Shown here: one piece after another, positions 49,001 through 61,000 of the stretch
Layout of the letters: each line of letters begins with the position of its first letter
How positions within the stretch are numbered: position 1 is the stretch's first letter
From: Streptomyces hygroscopicus
GTDB taxonomy: Bacteria; Actinomycetota; Actinomycetes; Streptomycetales; Streptomycetaceae
Direction of reading: 5' to 3'
Assembly (NCBI GenBank): GCA_002021875.1
Contig: CP018627.1
Coordinates: 1,240,001 to 1,304,000 of the forward strand
Length of the DNA stretch: 64,000 bases
Notes under the pieces: generated by a model
What the model was told of the DNA's origin: nothing
The model's input: the letters and a program-made list of their open reading frames with translations, nothing else
Database searches by the model: none
Translations under genes and position numbers: made by a program

Positions 49001-52000
49001 ACCGACTCGGGACCATTCACCGCCGCAACCGCCACACCCCCGGTCAGCAACGGCCGCACCTCATCCTCCGACGCCGCCACCGAAACCATCGCCCCACCCG
49101 ACGGCAACGCCTGCATCAGACGACCGCGTGCCGCCACCACCCGCGCGGCATCCTCCAACGACCACACACCCGCCACATACGCAGCAGCCAACTCACCAAT
49201 GGAGTGACCCAGCAGATAGTCCGGCTTCACACCCCACGAGACCATCAGCCGATACAACGACACCTCAAGCGCGAACAAACCCGCCTGCGTATACGCCGTC
49301 TCCCCAATCAACTCAGCGTCATCACCCCACACCACCTCACCCAAAGACCGATCCAAATACCGATCCAGCTCCCCACACACCTCATCCCACACCCCCGCGA
49401 ACACCGGATACGCCTCATACAACCCACGCCCCATCCCCAACCGCTGCGACCCCTGACCCGCAAACACCACACCCAACCCACCACCAACAGGAGCCCCCAC
49501 AACCACCAAACCCTCCAAAGCCCCGAGCAACCCCGCACGATCCTCACCCACCACCACCGCACGATGCGACAACGCAGAACGAGCAGCCACCAACGACCAC
49601 CCCACATCCGCGAGATCCAGATCGGGATTCCGCTCCGCGAAGGCCCGTAGCCGTATGGCCTGCGCCTGCACGGCGGCCTCACCCACACCCGAAACCACCC
49701 ACGGCACAGCAGGCAGCCCCACACGCTCGCCCCCAGCCCCCTCCCCCACCACCACAGGCGCCTGCTCCACAATCACATGCGCATTCGTCCCACTCACCCC
49801 GAACGCCGACACACCCACCCGCCGCGGCCGATCCACATCCGGCCACACCACCTGCTCAGTCAGCAACTCCACCCCACCAGCCGACCAGTCCACATGCGGC
49901 GACGGCTCATCCACATGCAACGTCCGCGGCAACACACCGTTGCTCAGAGCCAGAACCATCTTGATGAGTCCGGCGACACCTGCCGCCGCCTGGGTGTGTC
50001 CGATGTTGGACTTCACCGAGCCCAGCAGCAACGGCCGCTCCGGGTCCCGATCCTGACCGTAGGTGGCCAACAGGGCCTGCGCCTCAATCGGATCACCCAG
50101 CGTCGTACCAGTACCGTGCGCCTCCACCGCGTCCACATCCCGAGCAGCAAGCCCGGCGCTCGCCAGCGCCTGCCGGATCACCCGCTGCTGCGACGGACCA
50201 TTCGGCGCCGTCAACCCATTCGACGCACCATCCTGATTCACCGCCGAACCCCGCACCACAGCCAACACCCGATGCCCAAGACGCTCAGCATCGGACAACC
50301 GCTCCACCACCAGCATCCCCACACCCTCGGAGAAACCGGTGCCGTCCGCCGCCCCGGCGAACGCCTTGCACCGCCCGTCCGCGGCGAGGCCGCGCTGACG
50401 GGAGAACTCCACGAACAGACTCGGTGTCGCCATCACCGTGACGCCGCCCGCAAGCGCCAGCGAGCACTCACCCGACCGCAGCGCCTGCACCGCCAGATGC
50501 AACGCCACCAGCGACGACGAACATGCCGTATCCACCGTCAGTGCCGGTCCCTCAAGGCCCAGGACATAGGCGATCCGGCCGGACATCACCGACGCCGAAT
50601 TGCCCGTTCCGACGTGGCCCTCGAACTCGTGCGGCTGATCTCCGCCCAAAAGGCTGACGTAGTCCTGGCCGTTGGTACCGGCGAACACTCCCGTCGTGCT
50701 GCCCCTCAGCGACCGAGGATCGATCCCCGCCCGCTCGAACGCCTCCCACGACGCCTCCAGCAACAGCCGCTGCTGCGGATCCATCGCGGTCGCCTCTCGC
50801 GGGGAGATACCGAAGAACCCGGCGTCGAACGTGGTCGCGTCATGTACGAAGCCACCTGTCCGCGTGTACGAGGTTCCTGGGTGGCCAGGCTCGCTGTGGA
50901 AGAGCCCGGACAGGTCCCAGCCACGGTCCGCGGGGAAGGCCGACATCGCGTCCCCGCCCTCGGTGAGAAGACGCCACAGGTCCTCCGGCGAGCTCACCCC
51001 GCCGGGGAAGCGGCAGCTCATTCCTACGATCACGATCGGATCGTCGTCCACGAGGGACCCGCTCGGCTCGGTGTGCAGGGGCTCCGCGGCCGTCCCCAGC
51101 AGTTCGGAGCACGCGTATTCCGCCAGGGCGAGCGGGGTCGGGTAGTCGAATACGGCAGTGGCCGGCAGCCGCAGACCGGTCGCGGCACCCAGCCGGTTGC
51201 GGAATTCGACCGCTGTCACGGAGTCGAAACCGAGTTCCTGGAAAGCGCGATGGGACGGCACGCTCTCCGGGTCGGTATGCCCGAGCACCACCGCGACGTT
51301 GCGGCGCACCAAGTCGAGCAGCAGTCGCCGCTGCCCGGCCCCGTCAAGTCCGGCCAAACGCTCACCGAGTCCGGATCGGTCAACGCCCGTCTCCTCGACG
51401 GCGGAAGCGGCCCCCGCGTCGACGAGTCGCCGTACTTCCGGAAGGTCGGCGAGCAGGGGACTGGGCCTGGTCGCGGTGAAGGCGGCGTAATGGCGTTCCC
51501 ACTCGATGTCGGCGACGGTGACCACCGTGTCGCCCTGCTCGACGGCCGTACGGAGAGCGGCCACCGCCAGTTCGGGGGACAGTGCCGGAACGCCATGCCG
51601 CCGGGCCACCTCACCGGCTTCGGCCTCCCCCATACCGCCACCGGCCCACAGGCCCCAGGCCACGGAGGTCGCCACCAGGCCCTGAGCCCTGCGGCACTCG
51701 GCCAGCGCGTCGAGGAAGGCGTTGCCCGGTGCGTAATTGCCCTGCCCCGGTGTACCGACGGTCCCGGACAAGGAGGAGAAGAGCACGAACGCGGACAGCT
51801 CCATGTCGCGGGTCAGCTCGTGCAGATGCATCGCACCGTCGGCCTTGACGCGCAGCACCCGGTGCAGTTGCTCGGTGGTCAGGGACTCGACCGTCGCGTC
51901 GTCCAGCAGGGCGGCCGTGTGCACCACGGCCGTCAGCGGGCCGACCTCGGCTATCAGCCCGGCCAGTTGGGCGCGCTCGGCCACATCGCACTCGGCCACC

Positions 52001-55000
52001 GTCACCGCCGTTCCGGCCACCTCCAGGTCAGCGACGAGCTCGGAGGCCCCGGGCGCGGCCATGCCGCGTCGGCTGGTCAGCACGAGGTGTTCCGCGCCCT
52101 GCTGCGCCAGCCACCGCGCGATATGGCCGCCCAGTGCTCCGGTGCCTCCGGTGACCAGTACGGTCCCGCTCGGATTCCAGGACGGCAGGTCGGTCCGCAA
52201 CGCGGGGGCATGGGCGAGCCTGCGCCCGAAGGTCCCCACCGCCCGGATCGCGACCTGGTCCTCGCCCGAAGCGCCTGACAGGACCCTTGCCAGCTGTGCG
52301 CATGCCCTCGGGTTCACCTCGGTCGGCAGGTCGATCAGACCGCCCCAGCGCAGTGGCTGCTCGAGCGCGATCACTCGGCCGACGCCCCACACCAGCGCCG
52401 ATGCCGGTGCGGGCGCGACGAGGGTGTCCCCGGGCCCGGTCGACACGGCTCGTTGGGTCAGGCTCCACAGCGGGGCCTCCACACCCGCGTCGCCCAAAGC
52501 CTGAGTCAACAGCACCGTCATCGCGAAACCGACGGGAACGGAGGTGAAGTCCGGGTGCGGCCGCTGGTCCAGGGCGACCAGCGACACCACGCCCCTGACA
52601 TTCGTCGCGCTGCTTGTGCCGGTCGTGCTGGTCGCAGTGGTCATGCTCGTCAGGTGAGCGGACAGCACGGCGCGATCCATGTGTCGCTCATCCACCGAAC
52701 ACACCACTGGCTCGGCCCCGTGCTGAGCGAGTGCCTCGCAGACGCCGGAGACCCACTCATGCTGGGCATCGGCCTGGGAAACCACAACCAACCAAGAGCC
52801 CGACAGCATCGCGGCCCGGTCCTCGGCGAGCGGCTTCCAGTTGACCTGGTACCGAACCGCCTCGAGCGCGGACCTCTCGTGCCGCCGGCGGCGCCAGGCC
52901 GACAAGGCGGGCAGCACGTCACCCAGCGATGCGTCATCGACCTGCAGCACGGTGGCCAGCGATGCGGCGTCTTCGCGCTCGATGGCTGCCCAGAACTCGC
53001 TGTCCGCGGTGGTGTCCCCGTCTCGGACCACGCTCGGGGCGGTGGGCTCGACCCAGAAGCGCTCCCGCTGGAACGGGTAGGTCGGCAAGTCGACATGCCG
53101 GGCGCCGCTCTCTCCGAACGCCTGCCGCCAGTCCGCCGTCACTCCTCGTACGGACAGTTCAGCCAGCGCGGTCAGGAAGCGGGCAGGTCCGCCGTCGTCG
53201 CGGCGTAGCGATCCGGTGGTGATGATGGGGGTGTCGGTGGCGTCGGCGGTGTCCTGGACGCCGACGGTCAGTACCGGGTGCGGGCTGGCCTCGACGAACA
53301 CCGTGTGTCCGAGCTCCAGCAGTCCCTCGATCGTGGACCGGAACTCCACGGTCTCGCGCAGATTCCGGTACCAGTACCCGGCATCCAGCTCCGCGGTGTC
53401 CATCAGCCGCCCGGTCACCGTCGAATAGAACGGAACCTCCCCGCCACGCGGCTCCACACCCGCCAGCGCCTCCGCCAGCTCTCCTTGGATCTCCTCCACC
53501 TGCGGGGAGTGCGAGGCGTAGTCCACCGGGATCCGCTTGGCCTCCGGGAACTCCGCCAGCACCGCGTCCAGCACCTCAACCGACCCGGACACCACCGTCG
53601 ACGCCGGACCATTCACCGCCGCCACCGACAACGCCGGACGGTCACGAAGCCGGTCAGCAGGCACCGGGACGGACACCATCCCACCCCGACCCGACAAGGC
53701 CAGCAACGCCTTACTCCGCAAAGCCACCACCCGCGCGCCGTCCGCCAACGACAGACCACCCGCCACACACGCCGCCGCGATCTCGCCCTGTGAGTGACCC
53801 ACCACCGCCGACGGCACCACACCGTACGAACGCCACAACTCGGCCAGCGACACCATCACCGCCCACAACACCGGCTGCACCACATCCACCCGACCCAGCG
53901 CCGCCTCATCACCCAGCACATCGAACAGCGACCACTCAGCGAACGGCGCCAACGCATCGGCACATTCACGCATCCGCCGCGCGAACACCGGCGAGGACTC
54001 CATCAGCTCCAACGCCATCCCGACCCACTGCGACCCCTGCCCCGGGAAGACGAACACCACTCCGGTAGGCGATCCGGCCTCACCGGTCACCACTCCTTGG
54101 TCGGGAGTTCCGTTCGCCACCGCGTCCAGAGCACGCAGCAGCTCAGCGCGGTCGGCCCCCACAACCACCGCACGGTGAGACAGCATCGCTCGGGTCGATG
54201 CCAGCGACCAGCCGACATCGGCCGGATGCACTGCACCATCGGCGGTCACGAAGGACCGAAGCCTGGCGGCGTGGGCCCGCAACCCCGCCTCGCTCCGTGC
54301 CGAGAGCACCCACGGAACGGCTGACGGTTCGATCGTTCGCACTGTCTCGGATTCGGCCGCCACAGATGCCTGTTCGAGGATGACATGCGCGTTGGTGCCA
54401 CTTACGCCGAACGAGGAGACCCCGGCCCGTCGCGGCACTCCCCTCTGAGGCCAGCGGGACGGTTCCGTGAGCAGTGCGATCCGTCCGGCCGTCCAGTCCA
54501 CGTGTGGCGTGGGCTCGTCGATGTGCAGGCTCTGCGGCAACACGCCGTGGCGCATCGCCATCACCATCTTGATCACACCGGCCACACCCGCCGCCGCCTG
54601 CGTATGACCGATATTCGACTTGATCGAACCCAGCAACAGGGGCCGATCCGACGCCCGGTCCTGACCATAGGTGGCCAACAGGGCCTGCGCCTCAATCGGG
54701 TCGCCCAGTGTCGTCCCCGTACCGTGCGCCTCCACCGCATCGACGTCCGCCGCCGACAAACGAGCATTCGCCAGCGCCTGCCGAATCACCCGCTGCTGCG
54801 ACGGACCGTTCGGCGCCGTCAACCCATTCGACGCACCATCCTGGTTGACGGCGGAGCCACGCATGACTGCCAGCACCCGGTGTCCGTTCCGCTCGGCGTC
54901 GGACAGCCGCTCCAGCAGCAGGATGCCCACGCCTTCGCCCCAGCCGGTGCCGTCCGCACCCGCCGCGAACGCCTTGCACCGGCCATCGGAAGCCAACGCC

Positions 55001-58000
55001 CCCTGGCGGGAGAACTCAGCGAACGCGGTGGAGGTGGCCATCACCGTCGCGCCGCCCGCGAGCGCCATACCGCATTCGCCCGCGCGCAGCGCCTGCGCGG
55101 CCAGGTGCATGGCGACCAACGACGAAGAACACGCGGTGTCCACGGTGACGGCCGGGCCCTCGAGCCCGAAGGTGTAGGACAGCCGGCCGGACGCCACGCT
55201 CGCCGCGCTGCCGGTGGCCAGATGGCCGTCGGTACGCTGTGGCGCGCTTCCGACGAGGGCGGCGTAATCCTGACCGTTGGTGCCGACGAACACTCCGGTG
55301 GAGCTCCCCCGCAGCGCGTCCACGGCGATCCCGGCTCGCTCGAAGACCTCCCACGAGACCTCCAGCAACAGCCGCTGCTGCGGATCCATCGCGACGGCCT
55401 CACGCGGCGAAATCCCGAAGAAGGCGGGGTCGAAGTCAGCAGCCGTGTAGAGGAAACCACCCGCCCCGACCGAGACACCATCGGTTCCGCCGACGAGGTC
55501 CCAGCCCCGATCCAGCGGAAAGGCGGATATGGCGTCCGTACCCGATTCCAGGAGCCGCCACAGTTCTTCGGGCGAGTCGACCCCACCGGGGAACCGGCAG
55601 CTCATGCCGATGATCGCAATCGGGTCGTCATCCACCGGAGCCGTGGCGACTGTCGCCGAGAGAGCTGCCGATCCCACCCCTAGCAGCTGCTCCCGCAGGT
55701 GGCCGGCGAGGAGTTCCGGCGTGGGGTAGTCGAACACGACCGAGGCAGGTGTCTGTACGCCGGTGGCCGCCATGAGTCGATTGCGGAGTTCGATCGCGGT
55801 CAGAGAGTCGAACCCGGCTGCCTGGAATGTGGCCGCGGGGTCGATTGCCACCGGGGTGGCATGTCCCAGAACGGCAGCCACCTGGCCACGTACGAGCTCA
55901 AGGACCGCCCGTTCCCGCTCGATCGGGGGGAGGCCCCGCAGTCGGTCGACGAACTCGTCCGCCGCGGGCGCGCGGCGAGCGGCGCCACCCAGCAATTCAC
56001 CAAGCAGCGGGTTGGGCCGCGCCCCGACGAACCGCGAGGCGAAGTGCTCCCAATCGATGTCCGCGACCATCAGTGCGGTCTCGTCGTCGTCCAAAGCTCC
56101 CTGAAGGGCGGCCAGCGCCAGTGGTGGCGCCATGGCCCGTGCGTGCCCGGCCCCCATGCCGCTGTCGGCCCAGGCACCCCAGGCCACAGACGTGGCTACC
56201 AACCCCTCCGCCCGACGCCGCCAAGCCAACCCGTCCAACGCCGCATTGGCCGCCGCATAACTTCCCTGGCCCGCATTGCCCACCGTCGCCGCAGCCGACG
56301 AGAACAACACAAAAGCATCCAGATCCCGACCTCGCGTCAGCTCATCCAGATACCGCGCCCCCGCCACCTTGGCCCGCATCACCTCCCGGATCCGCTCCGG
56401 GGTCAGCGATTCGAGCACACCGTCGTCGAGGACACCCGCCGCATGCACCACGGTACGCAGACCGGGAATCGTCTCCAGGAGCGCCGCGAGCGCCTCGCGA
56501 TCGGCGACATCGCACGCCACCACACGCACTCGATCCCCCAGCTCGGCCACCAACTCCGCGACACCAGGTGCCCCGGCCCCCCGACGGCTCGTCAGCACGA
56601 TCCGCTCCACCCCGGTATCCGCCAACCAACGCGCCACATGCCGACCCAGCGCCCCCGTACCACCCGTGACCAGCGCGGTGCCACGACCCCGCCACGCGGC
56701 TGACACCACACCGGACGGTTCCGCCCGCGTCAGACGAGCAGCCCACGTCCCGGAGGCACGGATGGCAATCTGATCCTCACCGGTGTCACCCGCGAGGACG
56801 CCGACCAGCGCCTCCCCCGCGTGATCGTCCATGACCACCGGCAGATCGATCAGCCCGCCCCAACGGTCCGGATGCTCCAGACCGATCACGCGGCCCAGCC
56901 CCCAGACTCCGGCCTCGTCAGGCTCCACCACATCCCCGTCCGCCACGGAGACCGCACCCCGCGTGACACACCACAACGGCGCATCGACCCCGGCAGCCAG
57001 AAGGGCCTGCAACAGCGACACCGTCGCCTCGACCGACAGCAGCGACACCACACCCGCAACCGCCACATCGCCCGGCTCCACCACCGTCACGACCCGCGCA
57101 TCCGCCCCAGCGGCCCGCAGCACGGCGGCCACATCGTCTCCGGCAGCGCCCACCACCAACCACGTGCCACGCAGACGCGGCTGCTCAGGAACATCCTCGA
57201 TCGGGGACCAGTCGAGGCGGTACCGCCACGACTCGACCAGCGACCTCTCCTGGCGACGGTGGCGCCATGCCGCCAGGGCGGGCAGAGCCGCACTGAGCGG
57301 CTGCCCGGCGTCGATACCGAACGAACCGAAATCTCCATGCTCGACCGCGTCCCAGAACGCCGCGTCAACGGCGCTGGTCGCGGGCTGGACCGAGGACGAC
57401 TCCAGCCAGAACCGCTCACGCTGGAACGCATACGTCGGCAAATCAACACGCCGAGCACCCGGAAACACCGCCGCCCAATCGACCTGGACGCCCCGCACAT
57501 ACAGCCCGCCCAAAGCCTCCATGACCGCGATCGGCTCCGGACGATCCGGACGCAGTACAGCCAGTCCGTCGCCACCGGCCAGAGCGGTCAACGTCCCATC
57601 GGGACCCAGCTCCAGGAAGGAAGCAACACCCAGACCACGGAGTGTGTCCAGTCCATCGGCGAACCGGACGGTCTCCCGCACATGACGCACCCAATACCCA
57701 GGCGAACACAACTCCTCACCCGCCACCACACCCGACACATTCGACACCACCGGCACACTCGGAGCCCGGAACTCCACCCCCCGCAACACCTCACCAAACT
57801 CCGCCAGCATCCCCTCCATACGCGACGAATGAAACGCATGACTCACCCGCAACCACCGCGTCCGCACCCCCCGACCGCTGAACACCTCCTCGACAGCGCG
57901 TACCGCCTCCTCATCACCGGACAACACCACCGACTCGGGACCATTCACCGCCGCAACCGCCACACCCCCGGTCAGCAACGGCCGTATCTCATCCTCCGAC

Positions 58001-61000
58001 GCCGCCACCGAAACCATCGCCCCACCCGACGGCAACGCCTGCATCAAGCGACCCCGAGCAGCCACCACCCTCGCCGCATCCTCCAACGACCACACACCCG
58101 CCACATACGCAGCAGCCAACTCACCAATGGAGTGGCCCAGCAGATAGTCCGGCTTCACACCCCACGAGACCATCAGCCGATACAACGACACCTCAAGCGC
58201 GAACAAACCCGCCTGCGTATACGCCGTCTCCCCGATCAGGCCCGCGTCATCACCCCACACCACCTCGCCCAAAGACCGATCCAAATACCGATCCAGCTCC
58301 CCACACACCTCATTCCACACCCCCGCGAACACCGGATACGCCTCATACAACCCACGCCCCATCCCCAACCGCTGCGACCCCTGACCCGCAAACACCACAC
58401 CCAACCCACCACCAACAGGAGCCCCCACAACCACCGAACCCAACCCACCCAACAACTCATCACGACCCGCACCCACCACCACCGCACGATGCGACAACGC
58501 AGAACGAGCAGCCACCAACGACCACCCCACATCCGCGAGATCCAACCCAGCATCACGCGCCACAAACCCCCGCAACCGCTCCGCCTGCGCCCGCACCGCC
58601 GCCTCACCCACACCCGAAACCACCCACGGCACAGCAGGCAGCCCAACTCCCTCGTCCCTAGGTCCCTCCACCACCTCAGGCGCCTGTTCCACGATCACAT
58701 GGGCATTCGTCCCGCTCACTCCGAACGACGACACACCCACCCGACGCGGCCGATCCATATCCGGCCACACCACCTGCTCGGTCAGCAGCTCCACCGCACC
58801 GGCCGACCACTCCACATGGGTAGACGGCTCGTCCAGGTGCAGGGTCCGGGGCAGCACGCCGTGGCGCATCGCCATCACCATCTTGATCACACCGGCCACA
58901 CCCGCCGCCGCCTGCGTATGACCAATGTTCGACTTCACCGAACCCAGCAGCAACGGCCGACCCGGATCGCGATCCTGACCGTAGGCGGCCAACAGGGCCT
59001 GCGCCTCAATCGGATCACCCAACGCCGTGCCCGTGCCGTGCGCCTCGACAGCGTCGATCTCCGACGCCGAAAGTCCGGCGCTCGCCAGCGCCTGCCGGAT
59101 CACCCGCTGCTGCGACGGACCATTCGGCGCCGTCAACCCATTCGACGCACCATCCTGATTCACCGCCGAACCCCGCACCACCGCAAGGACGGGGTGCCCG
59201 TTGCGCCGCGCGTCCGACAGCCGCTCCACCAACAGCAGCCCCACACCCTCGGACCAACCCGTCCCATCCGCACCAGCGGCGAAGGACTTGCATCGGCCAT
59301 CGGCGGCCAGCCCACGCTGTCGCGAGAACTCCACGAAAGCGGTGGGGGTCGCCATCACTGTGACACCGCCCGCAAGCGCCAGCGAGCACTCACCCGACCG
59401 CAACGCCTGCACCGCCAGATGCAACGCCACCAGCGACGACGAACACGCCGTGTCCACCGTCACCGCCGGACCCTCAAGCCCGAGCGTGTACGACACCCGA
59501 CCCGAAATGACACTGCCCGAACTGCCGGTGAGGAAGTAGCCTTCCGATGCGTCGGCGGCGCCATAGCCCTGCGGGGAGGCCCCCACGAACACTCCCGTCC
59601 GACTGCCCCGGACCGAGTCGACCGGGACACCCGCCCGTTCGAACGCCTCCCATGCCGCGTGCAGCAGCAGCCGCTGCTGCGGGTCCATTGCCAGCGCCTC
59701 ACGCGGCGAGATCCCGAAGAGGCCCGGATCGAACTCGCCCGCATCGTGAACGAATCCACCGACACGCGCATACGACGTGCCCGACTCCCCCGCAGCCGCG
59801 TCGAAGAGGCTGGTCAGATCCCACCCACGGTCCGCCGGGAAGGCCGTTATGGCGTCGCCGTCGGAATCGACCAGCCGCCACAGGTCCTCGGGAGACTCGA
59901 CATCCCCGGGGAAGCGGCAGCTCATGCCGACAATGACGATGGGATCTTGGTCATCCGGTGCGACCACCGGCAACGGCGGCACACTCTCCCGCGGCGCGCC
60001 GAGCAATTCCACGTTCAGATATTCGGCGAGGGCCGCAGGAGTCGGATAGTCGAAGATCATGGTGGCCGGCGGTCGAATACCGGTGGCTGTGGCAACCCGA
60101 TCGCGCAGCTCCACCGCGGTCAATGAGTCGAAGCCGATCTCCTGGAACGTCCTGCCGGGGTCGATGGCCTCAGGGCCCGGGTGCCCCAGCACCGCCGCGG
60201 CAGAGACGCGCACCAGCTCGACGGCCGCGCGCATACGCTCGCCCTCGGACATGGTGTGGAGGCCGGCCGCGAATTCGCCCGCTCCAGTCCCCAATTCGAC
60301 GGTGTCGGCTATCAGCTCGCTCAGCAGTGGGCTCGGACGCAGGGCCGTGAACCTCGGCCCGAACCGCTCCCAGTCCACATCCGCCACCACGATCGCCGTC
60401 TCGCCATCACACAACGCCCGCCGCAACGCCACCACCGCCGCCCCCGGAGCCATCCCCGACACACCACGCTCAACCAGGAACTCCTCACCCCCAACAGCCA
60501 TACCACCCCCATCCCACATACCCCACGCCACCGAAGTCGCCACCAACCCAACACCACGACGCCGCCACGCCAACCCATCCAAAAACGCATTCGCCGCCGC
60601 ATACGCCGACTGACGACCACTCCCCCACACCCCCGCCACCGACGAAAACAGAACAAAGGCATCCAAGGACATGTGGCGCGTCAGCTCATCCAGGTGGATG
60701 GCTCCCATGACCTTCGGCCGCATCCCGACCTCAAGGTCCTCGGCGGTAAGGGCGCTCAACGGGCCCCAGCTTGGTACTCCCGCAGCATGGACGACCACGC
60801 GAAGATCCGGGATTGTTCCGAGCAGCTCCGCAACCGCGTCCCGATCGGCCACATCACACGCCACGATCCGGGCCGACACACCCATGGCCGATAGTTCGGC
60901 GACCAGTTCCCCGGCTCCGGGAGCATCCGAACCTCGCCGACTCGTCAGCACGATCTCCGCAACACCGGTACCTGCGAGCCATCGGGCGACATGGCTCCCC

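Noticed and set aside
43034..60665. CRISPR array or mobile-element repeats inside the PKS
   Set aside because: The repeats are long coding tracts in equivalent module positions, not short regularly spaced units or inverted termini.
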